Shown here piece by piece: positions 55,326 to 64,000 of a stretch of 64,000 bases of DNA; the first letter of the stretch is position 1, and each line of letters opens with the position of its first letter. This DNA is from Thalassia testudinum. Taxonomy: Eukaryota; Streptophyta; Magnoliopsida; Alismatales; Hydrocharitaceae. The stretch covers positions 91,230,001-91,294,000 of the forward strand of contig JAZHRO010000063.1 of assembly GCA_037157565.1 (NCBI GenBank), given 5' to 3'. Below the pieces are notes generated by a model. That model ran no database searches. It saw only the letters and a program-made list of their open reading frames with translations, and was not told where the DNA came from. Made by a program: the position numbers and the translations under genes.

Positions 55326-56129
55326 ACATTGCATGTCTTATGTCAAAAAAAAAACAGAGAGAGAAAAGCAGGACAAAAATCAGAAGAAAAATAGAAAAAA
55401 AGGATAGTGTTAGTTGCATTGTGTTTATTTCATATCAAGTACAATGAGGCAACAACACCCATTCACTTTACAATCCATCAAATACAGCTTTGACCTACTT
55501 TTTTGTATTTCTGACTGCCTGAATACGGGCTGAGGAATTTTGACTTACTTATAGGGTTATCAGAACTTAATCAAAGTGTTAAGGTCATAAGAGGTCACCA
55601 AATATATTTACAAATTTGGTTAGATTGTGAGATCAGAATAAATAATAAAAAAAGAAAGAAAATGAAAGAGAGAGAATGAGTACAAAGGAACTAAAAAGAG
55701 TACAATTTCTTCGTCTTTCTTTGAGTTGATTTATTTAGCAGTCTAGAAATCTAGATTCTGTAGTACTAGTCTATATATAGCACCAGAGGAGTGTGAGTCA
55801 CCAAATATAAACTCAATTGATTCAGACAACTTCTACCTAAGCCAAAAGCCAGGGCTGAAATTATAGATTATTTTATAACCCCAAGGGAAGAAGTTTGCCT
55901 ATACTGATAGAATTTTGCTAAGAGTCAAGTACAAGCTTTAGATGTAGATTAACTTTTCACTTGAAATCGTTGCATAGGCTACAATGCTACACTTTCATGA
56001 CTGTTTGGATTTCTAAAATTTTGGATGAAAATAAAAGAAATAAATCTTTAGTCAAACTCTTGATAGAAATTAGTCATTTAGGACCACTTTGCATTTAATC
56101 TTGCATTTACTAGGGACTAGCACGATTCA
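55326..56129 (+). other. 3' untranslated region of element C
   Basis: AT-rich, with A runs near 55345 and 55640. No open frame of note and no clear match to the 36-nt units of A, D and E. Confidence 0.5.
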
Positions 56130-56141
56130 GGCATGGGGGTG
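56110..56141 (+). promoter_or_regulatory. Terminal PPT of element C
   Basis: CTAGGGACTAG (56110-56120), a weaker version of the pre-PPT hairpin, then GGCATGGGGGTG (56130-56141), followed at once by the LTR start TGATTGTGCAACAATTA. Confidence 0.75.
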
Positions 56142-56590
56142 TGATTGTGCAACAATTATAGGACCCAATCTACCTGAATTAAGTTAGATTTTAGCTTAAC
56201 TTAGAAACAATGAATGCATAAGCATCATAATTTGCATTACAGTTGATTTGTTAGTTTTATAGATAATAATGCTATTTTATGCTCCAAGTGAGAGGTAATA
56301 TTAATTACAGATGATTTGGGGCTGTGGATGATAAATCAGACCGTATGGATCTGATCACGATGACGACAGGAGTCCAACGCCTCTAGAATCATCTTGATCA
56401 GACTTCCGTAGCATCACATTTAGCCTGTAGAAGATCAGAGGCCAAGGAGTAAGATAAGCATAAATCTAAACCTTAGATGTCATCCGACCACACGGATGGA
56501 TCCAAATCAATGATCGTAGTCTAACAACGCCAAAATCAACTCAAGCAAAGCCCTGTAGCACCAATTATAAAGGCAGAAAATGGACGATCA

Positions 56591-56614
56591 GGATGGTGCC
56601 ACGTGGCACCATCC
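56591..56614. promoter_or_regulatory. Perfect 24-nt palindrome with a G-box core
   Basis: GGATGGTGCCAC followed by its exact reverse complement GTGGCACCATCC. The centre CACGTG is the plant G-box bound by bZIP and bHLH factors. Outer TGGAC/GTCCA also pair. Confidence 0.85.
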
Positions 56615-56658
56615 CAACAGTCCACCGTCGTACCCCAACCACTGAAGCATAAAATGCA

Positions 56659-56684
56659 GGCCATTGGATCATCATCCAATGGCC
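56659..56684. promoter_or_regulatory. Inverted repeat in U3 of the C 3' LTR
   Basis: GGCCATTGGAT and ATCCAATGGCC around CATC. A related shorter one (TTGGAT/ATCCAA) is at about 56744-56759. Confidence 0.8.
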
Positions 56685-57745
56685 ACGATGAGGTCACATC
56701 GTCCACACCGCACCCTTCATCAAGCAGTCCTTCGTCTTAACTATTGGATCTTCATCCAACGGATGAGAGTGGTCTTTCACTAAATGAAAACCAAGACACA
56801 AACGTGTGCACAGTGCGTTGGTCTCAGCCTTTGCATGTAAGCAAGCAGTGCGCGTTCGACTCGCGCTGAGCGAAAAATCGAAGAGGCGGTGGAGTGCGGG
56901 TGCAATTGGATAGTCAGATCAGATCGAACGGTGCGAAGGCTGTTGCATGGTGCAACGAGGCTTGTTGGATGAGGTTGTATGGATGAATGCCCGAACAGAC
57001 GCGCAGCCACACGCCCCGATGCACGTGGAATCCAAGAGGCCATAGCGCACTCATTTTAAGCCGTTTGATCGTGAGATCGGACGACTGAAATTGAAAGCGC
57101 GCGCCCATACACGTGAAGGGTGCAAGGAGCGGATCGGGTAGCCCAGTGGCTGCCACGTGTTGCAATCTGGTGCAACGCGTGCGTTGAAGGTGCATTGAAG
57201 GCTATTTTGAGGCGCGATTTGGTCTGTTGATCTCCCAATCAATGGATTTGATCGCACCTAAGGTGTTGCACAGTTTTGAGGGCCTAAATACCTGCTTTAC
57301 CCCTTATTTTAGCGATACAAAGAGCTCGAGAGCCCCCATTTGAGAGGCAATTTCCACCAGACACATCTCTAGTCTCTCTCTCTGCAGCATCTCTCTGGTC
57401 TTCCTCCCGACGTTCTGGATCTGCAGTGCTGCCGCACTTCACACAAGCATCCCTTAAGCAGCGCTACTCTTCATCTATTTCTCTCTCTCTACTCTTTAGC
57501 ATACTTGTTTTAATTCTTTGTTTAAGAACTATTTGCAATTAGTAGTAAAATTTTGATTTTATGAATATTTGGTCTCTCTTTTCATGCTTTCATTAAGTTA
57601 GATTAGTTACTACAAAAAGCTTTAAAAATCTCATTTTGCCTCTTTGCGAACGACTTAAGACTCACCATTTCTGACTTATAAATTTATTTGTCTCAATGTG
57701 ATTCACAACTACAACGATATAAATCTTTTTACACGTTTCATGGCA

Positions 57746-60700
57746 AATAGTAGGGACATAATACATGTAACAATCGAAATAAAGAAGGGTAGTGCATGAA
57801 TTCCTACTCTATAGCCAACCACAAGTCATTTTCCTAATAGATTTATGTCTTGGCTATGTAGCAACAAACCTTAAGTCCTTTCCCATGACCCATTCTTAAC
57901 CCAAATTTCATTAGCACTACAGGTTAGATACAAGCCCTTTTTCCCATTCACCAGAACTTATTCACATGATTACATAGCTTTACCATCACATGGCTTATTC
58001 TCTCACTTGCCTTAGAAGTCAAATTATGGGAAAATCATCTCTCTCTATTAGAGGAGATTGAGATGTATCCTTCTCTTGCATCCCAGCCTGATAGTCTCTC
58101 CTTGGCCAAGGTAAGGGCTAGTAGAGCTAAAAGCCCTCGCGAAAGGCATACCCATTCTCAACGCATTGAGAACGTTGTTGACCTCGTCTAGAAGAGTCGG
58201 GCCTCTTGGGAGCTACCGAAGCCTATACCTTGCGACCACGAAGAGCAAGCTTGGTTTGTGTCTAACAAGGACTAGTCATAGATCAAATCAAATCATCGCA
58301 GGATTGGCCAGAATTGTTGAGCCATACCAATGCTTCCTCCAGGAGCAACTCCCTGTAGGAGCGTAGTCTTTGGGTGTGCCCTCTCAATCCGCCATTAGAT
58401 GAGAACTCAACCATTCCATCACGGTACCCCTAGCACTTCTGCACATACGGGTGCTAAGTGAGACCCTAGCTATGAGTATCCAGTACCCTGGCATCTCCTG
58501 TTGCGCATGTGGGTGCCTATGAGCCTAGAGCCACGAGTACCTCCGCATCGAGTCCGATTCGGGTACATCCAAGTACCAAACACCAATTACAGCCCAGGGC
58601 CTATCTCCAAACTCAGGAACCTTCCAAATTCCGAGGTAGATTCCTTGGTAGCCTTCAACTACCGCAACAACTCGGGTCCTCTACCCGAACAATGAACTTA
58701 TTGTTCACCAAGTTTAAAGGTGCAGCCTTACGAGCTCACCTAGCCGACCTACTCTCATTTAATTTCATTGGGTTCCATGCCCAGAACAAACTCTTAGAGA
58801 CCTAGTGGATCACCTGGGGTCCTATCCAAGACTTAGGATCCAAGCATTCCATTTATTAGACTCTGGTCGAGTCATAAACATCATCCTGTGAGGTTCAAGT
58901 CATTACTTAGCCAATTCCGATTGTTTTTAATCCATACCTTTAGGGGGGGTTTCAATTCACATAACACACTTAACCATTCTTGACACAATTGACATTTAAG
59001 GCTTCATATTGTTGGTATCCTAATTCGATTTAGCTTTTCCTTGGAAGGCTACAGCCAGGTTTAGGATTTCATTAGGAGATTCCAAGATGTCAGTATCAGT
59101 ACCAACACTCAGTACCGACCTGGGTACCCCTAAATCCCTAACCTAACTTCTAGTATGACCTGAGTTGGTAGTCAGTATCGATATTTACACTTAATATTGA
59201 TACTGGGCATCCCTAGATCCCAGCTCACATAGCATACAATCCCACTTAAGGGTGACTTGATCCTTTACTCTACCTTAGGGAGTTAACTCCCACAAGGTCC
59301 TTAGACCTCACCCAGGGCTCCCTTGATACCCTCGTCATCTAACGCCATTCATTAATCCCTTTAGTTACCTCCCTTGTGCCATTAAAAGGGAGACGAGGGT
59401 GACTTTTAAACAATCTTCCTAATCTCAATTTTTACCTCTCAATATTTGGATATCTATGCTTATGTAACCCTTATAAGTAGAAGGGCCACTTGAACCATGC
59501 ACCAAAAGCCTCCAAAATCCTATGGAAATCAACATACAACAATTGTAGTAAAACCCTTAGTAGGGTGACATTATACCAATACACACACACAATGGTAGGA
59601 TTACCCTATTTCACTAGGTGTTTATCCCGTCTCCTTTTTATGCTCAAGCCCAATATAAAGTGAGCTCTAATCATTGATAATCTACTCTCCAACCACATTT
59701 GGAGCTCCAATTTACCCCTACCAAATATGCATCAAACTATGGTTAGTGCCATTTCTTCCCATATTCCATCTCTCAACACTAGCCTGTTTAAGACTTTCAT
59801 TTTCCACCTTGACAACGATAGATTAATTCTTATACGATAATTGACTTTCATCATAGGCATTCTAGGCCCAAATTATTGACGAGAACTCATCTCGAAATCA
59901 AAGTTCCAAGGCACGAGGATAACTCGTCCACACTCGTCATTTCGTCACACGCATGCAACACACTCGAACCCCATGCTTCATGGAAATGTCCTAATTCACA
60001 TTTCAAATCTTCTTTTCCTCTCCTTTAGTTCAAGAATTTAAAATAAATAATACATGAGGGGAGAGGAGTCCCTACCTGACCACGAGAACCCTGTCTTCCT
60101 CGGCACAAGGCTGCCCTTCCGAATTACCTTGAAATCAACCACATAATACACATCAGTATTCTATTCCCCTGAAACAGTGCCCAACCCAATCTTAATTCCT
60201 CAATTCCCTAAAAAGAAATACTTAAGGCTAGGGATTTAAAAAATAATTGAAGAGGAAGGGGACGCACCACGAGCCATTTGAGCCTTGGTGAGGCGATTCT
60301 CCGTCGATCCTCGACCTCGATACAACAACAATAGCCGCCACAGTAGCGGCAATAAGTAGCAGCAACAGACGTAACAAGCAACAGCAGCAACAAACAGCAG
60401 CAGCAATAGCACAACAAGCAGCATTAGCACAGTTGCTGCTCTCGCGAGCTCGCGAGTAGGGTCCCGGTCACAAGCGGCGGTTGCTGCGGCTAGCCGGCTA
60501 GCGGGTAGGGGAGGAGAGAGCGTGGTCAACGGTGTTCAAGGAGGAGGCGGATCTTCATCCAACTTCCTCCTTCCACGCCAACGATCAGTAGTTACTTCAA
60601 TTGCAACGGCCGCTGCCAAGAGGCCACCTCAGGAAAGTGTGGCCGGTGAGCGGAAAGGGGGAGAGCCAATGAGCATAGGTGGAGGGAGAGAGGAGTAGCT

Positions 60701-61097
60701 AGTGGTGGTAGTGCTTCCCTCCCATTCATCTTCTTCTCGCGACCACTGGAGAGGGAGGAAGAGGGCCGATAAGTGGAGGGGTAGGGAGGAGGAGAGATGG
60801 CAGCAGGGAAGGTAGTAGCTCTTCCACTAGGCTCTCCCAACGGGAGCAAAGATGAGGGGTGGCTTCCTTTGCAAGCCATTCCCCAACACAACCGAAGAAG
60901 GGAAAAGTTTCCCGACAGGCCCCTCTACCCCAAATCTTGAGTCGTAAGTAAGTTCTCCCATCAAATTTTCTCACAAAAAATGCCCTTTACCTCAGCTAAG
61001 GCCATGAGAAAAAACAATTAGATAAAAAGGGAAATCCTACTACTCCATTCATAGGATTTTGACGGGTTTACTTGATTTAGAATTAATCATATAAATT
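57746..61097. other. Unassigned, probably transposon-derived DNA
   Basis: No recognisable coding sequence. 58160-58800 has short open frames without motifs. 60230-60980 is GC-rich with repeated GCAGCAACA/AGCAGC on the plus strand, giving Leu/Cys-rich frames on minus that are composition effects. It ends ...GAGGCCCTTACA at 61097, whose reverse complement TGTAAGGGCC resembles the start of some plant LTRs, so a minus-strand LTR is possible. No partner or target duplication was found. Confidence 0.3.
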
Positions 61098-61608
61098 TGA
61101 GGCCCTTACATTATCAATTCACATCACCCTGAAGATCAAGAAGTGAAATTGATCATGATTCTGCAAGATCACAAGAAGGCAATTGGGTGTACTTTACATG
61201 ACCTTACTGGGATTAGCCCCAACTATTGCACTGATGGAATCTATATTGAGGATGGGGTATGACCTTCCCGCGAAGCACAGCAGAACCTAAATCTGAACCT
61301 TAAGGTGGTTGTTAAGAATGAGATAATCAAGAGGCTAGATCCTGATATCATTTGTCCCAGATTTGATTGCTCTTGGGTGAGTCAATTCAAGTGGTGCCTA
61401 AGAAGGTAAGGCTCACTGTAATCAAAACTAAATATGGAGAAATCATACCCACACGAATTGTGAATTCGTGGTGGGTTTACATCGATTATCGAATATTGAA
61501 CTATGTAATAAAGAAGGACCACTTTCCTCTACCATTCATTAATCAAATTCTCAAGAAACTAGCTGTAACAAGCTCTTCTATTTTCTTGATGGTTACTCTG
61601 GATATAAC
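61098..61608 (+). pseudogene. RT fragment of another gypsy element
   Basis: Reads QDHKKAIGCTLHDLTGIS, then ISPNYCTDGIYIEDG, a TGA, REAQQNLNLNLKVVVKNEI, VVPKKVRLTVIKTKYGEIIP, WWVYIDYRILN, KKDHFPLPFINQILKKLA and, after a frameshift, FLDGYSGYN. It is cut right there by an LTR. This is the fingers region only. It is similar to C and D but not identical to either. Confidence 0.82.
61604..61608. repeat. Probable left target duplication of LTR F
   Basis: ATAAC directly before the LTR start. The matching right copy lies outside the window, so this is unproven. Confidence 0.3.
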
Positions 61609-64000
61609 TGATGGTAACACCATCATTGGTTATAACTAACTAAAATTAGTCAGATTTAAGTGTTAAATGCTCTTAAACGATCGTCTAAGGATCATAAATC
61701 CATATTAAACTAATTGAGAAGAAGATAGGAAAACATGGCTAATTCTACTGTTTTACCATCTCATCATTAATGCATATTAACCAAAGGGTTAATCAGGTGA
61801 TAATCTAGGGTCAAATGCACGTAAATATCCAAGAAGAGGGCTCACATTAACTGAATTAAGGTTTCACACATTTCGAGGATTAAAATATCACTAAAAGCCT
61901 TAATTATCAGCCTTGCTAAAATTGAAAAGGTTCTGGTAGAGATAAATTCAATATAAACCTCCTAAAATTTATTGAAAAATATTGTAAGAAGTTTGGTATC
62001 TATACTTTAGCCATCTGAACCCATTTTGACCAAAAACAGAGATTCAAACAGGAATTTACCTTGATTTGGACTCCTGTGCAATTTACCTAGTCAAACATAA
62101 TCAAAACCCAAATCTAAGTTCACCATTAGATTCCTTGTGTCAAAATTAGGTCAACACCAAAATTTTAGCCTAATCAGAGTCCATCTTGACCTAGTTTATA
62201 TTTTAGCCCTTTAAATCTCTGTTCATCACACCTAAGCCCCTAGGTTCCACATTTCCTTACCAACAAGCCCCTTGCTTTCTTGTCTTCTTCACAAGAAGAC
62301 CCTTGTCGCCTGATTCCTAAAAAGAAACTTAAACCCAACATGCGCCAAATTCAATCGAAGATTCCTCCTTCTACAGGCAATCAAATCCTCCCAAAATTAG
62401 AAGGATTAATCACCAAGAGATCCTCTACCATCTAAACTCAATTACAACTTTCCTTATGATGCACAAAGCCCAGACGAACTCAAAGAAAATGTGGGATTTT
62501 CTTGTTTCCAAATCCTAATCCTACGCACCAATTCTTCCAAATTGAGCTTAGATTTGAGCTCTATATAAGCTCTTGATCTTCCCACAACTTCCTCAGCCAA
62601 GTTTAGGCCAAAATCAACTGTTCTTCTCCAACTCTGGCTACCTCTGACCTCAGCTCTGGAGACTCCACTCGACCTCCCTCCTTCGACTGTCCAACAGCCA
62701 ACTTGGACGGTCCACCATCTTCCTTTCTCTGTTTTCGTTCCTCACCAGCCATAGTAGGAGCTCTTTCCTCCCTCGTCGTCGCCGCTTCTCATCACTGGAG
62801 GTCGTCATCTTCTTTGACTCCAACAAGTCACGTCAGAGTGATTCCCTTGCCCTATCGTCTAGATAAGTTCCTCTCTCTCTCCTCTTGCTCTCCAATTTCT
62901 TTCTACACCCTTAGTTTCTAAGATCGACCTTCACACACGTCGTTCCACCATCATTTTTTCCATCTCCGACACGGGTGATAGGTCTACTTTAGTAAACATT
63001 AATTAGGCATAAGAACAATCAATTCCAAGATTAAATGTGACTTTAAGTATATAATACATTGAAAAATTAGTAGAGTCGTAATTTAGTATTCCTATATAAT
63101 TCTTTGATGGAATACATGTTGCATATAATTAAGTGTACTTATTGCAAGAGATAATTCGAAATAACATCTTACAGATAACAATTAAATTATAAGTGATTTT
63201 GTTGAGAAAGAAAATCAATGAAGGTTCATCAATTTCTAAAAATAAGAATGTCGTTGGATCTCTCTTTTCATATGATTTTCTCTTACCTTATTAACCTTTC
63301 TCTTTCATTTTTGTTTCCATGAAATCACGCTGATTGTTCTCTTTTTTAACATCATCATCTTCCCCCTGCGCTCCCGCGCCCACCCCCCACGGCTCCACCC
63401 AACAGCAACCTCTCCACCATCTATCTCGTCCATCCACCACGGCGCACCCAACAAACCCACCAACGCCACTGCGTGCCCTCCCTCCCACTGCCAGACCTTC
63501 GCCTAACAGAGCCGCAACCACCATCCTCGTTCCCTCTCACCACGACAGCACCGCGAGCCACCACCACCCACAGCAGCCTGACCACGCGATCCCCTTCCCT
63601 CCGACCGCGCGCTCCTACGTCCTCCCCTCTCAGCGAGAGAGATAGCAGCAGCCATCGCCGCGACCTCCGCCCCTGCCCTTCCTCTGCTTCCTCCGCTGAC
63701 TGCAATAGGAGGCTGAGAACGCCCTCCTACCACTAGACCTCCTCGTGTTGACAGCAGAGCAGACCTCCTCCACTGCGGCCTTCACCGTCCTCAACACCGC
63801 CCGATAGCACCACCGCGAGCCGGCCGCTCCTCCGCGCTCCGCCCTCGACGACGCGCCTCAGCCTCCTCTCCACGTACGTCCTCTGCGCACAGCACGACAT
63901 CCTTCACCCCCGCGCCGCCCGCAGCGCGTCTCCAGCAGCAACAGAGAAACCTCCCCCCACCGGCTACCTCTCCTCGCCGGTGACGACCCTTGCGTCGCCC
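61609..64000 (+). repeat. LTR F: A/D-like LTR running off the window
   Basis: Starts TGATGGTAACACCATCA, a hairpin in the same position and with the same layout as the LTR starts of A and D, and it cuts the RT fragment cleanly. Next comes a part with CCTAGTCAAACATAATC and CACCATTAGATTCCTTGTGT (62085-62140), similar to the A/D LTR sense strand (GTCAAACATGGTC, CACCATTAAAATCC). Then a TATA-like CTATATAAGC at 62562-62571, a pyrimidine-rich leader, and GC-rich sequence at 63340-64000. Open frames in 62700-63740 are composition-driven. The right end is not seen. Confidence 0.6.
62562..62571 (+). promoter_or_regulatory. TATA box of LTR F
   Basis: CTATATAAGC followed by a pyrimidine-rich stretch, about 950 nt from the LTR start, in the same order as in A and D. 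Confidence 0.5.

Larger units (their letters stand above)
23968..57745 (+). mobile_element. Element C: old gypsy retrotransposon carrying two nested insertions
   Basis: Plus strand: partial 5' LTR, PBS, gag, interruption by D (27644-50683), then the gag-pro linker, protease, RT, RNase H, integrase, 3' module and 3' LTR. The left part of the 5' LTR is lost or displaced by B-old, so no target duplication can be checked. It has many stops and frameshifts in all domains and is the oldest layer of the nest. Confidence 0.85.
56142..57745 (+). repeat. 3' LTR of element C
   Basis: 1604 bp, TG...CA. U3 has a 24-nt palindrome with a CACGTG core (56591-56614) and another inverted repeat at 56659-56684. 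The downstream half aligns with 23968-24874. The TATA region here reads GCGATACAAAGAG (about 57311), decayed compared with the 5' LTR. Confidence 0.85.

Noticed and set aside
60208..60974. Leu/Cys/Val-rich minus-strand frames as a membrane protein gene
   Set aside because: Generated by AGCAGCAACA-like repeats and GC-rich low-complexity sequence; no conserved domain.
57746..61097. Solo LTR of a chromovirus-like element (ends TGTAAGGGCC... on minus)
   Set aside because: Start motif only; no partner LTR, no matching target duplication and no clear other end, so not called as an element.

Overview
The window is flowering-plant nuclear DNA, almost all of it long-terminal-repeat (LTR) retrotransposons of the Ty3/gypsy type. 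The evidence is gag, protease, reverse transcriptase (RT), RNase H and integrase reading frames, primer binding sites (PBS) matching the 3' end of plant tRNA-Asp, and decayed fragments of two plant genes: a plant-type mitochondrial uncoupling carrier and a possible TOM1-like (TOL) protein. The families look like the Athila/Tat branch (tRNA-Asp PBS, protease core DLGASINLIP, a GGGAGGCAACC-type motif after pol). I cannot name the species. I see no intact host gene.

Layout. 1-6440 is low-density DNA with gene remnants. 6440-9436 is the 3' end of a plus-strand element (E). From 9437 to 57745 there is a nest of insertions. The oldest is element C (plus strand): 5' LTR piece 23968-24874, gag 26389-27643, pro-pol 50684-55122, 3' LTR 56142-57745. 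A first copy of family B (minus strand, B-old) sits in C's 5' LTR, and its LTR was split by element A (12666-22650, minus, target duplication TAGTG). Element D (27644-50683, minus, target duplication CCTAA) sits in C between gag and protease. D's 5' leader was then split by a very young copy of family B (37717-47054, minus, target duplication ATGGA). From 57746 to 61097 the DNA is unassigned. 61098-61608 is a third RT fragment, cut at 61609 by the start of an A/D-like LTR (F) that runs off the window.

How the parts relate. D carries gag-pro-pol, with many stop codons. A has no gag or pol but shares D's LTR ends, leader and 3' untranslated module, and carries instead a long acidic reading frame of unknown function; it looks like a non-autonomous partner of the D lineage. 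The young B copy has near-identical LTRs and a 730-codon frame interrupted by one TAG. That frame holds a gag-linker and protease-like domain but no capsid core, RT or integrase, so B is also non-autonomous.

The most interesting signal is non-coding. Families A, B, D, E and C share an ordered 3' module: a post-pol GGGAGGCAACC-like motif, an internal polypurine tract (PPT), a set of about three 36-nt hairpin-like units (not found in C), a hairpin, the terminal PPT, and a hairpin formed by the first 17-20 nt of the LTR. The LTR-end hairpin changes sequence between families while keeping its pairing.
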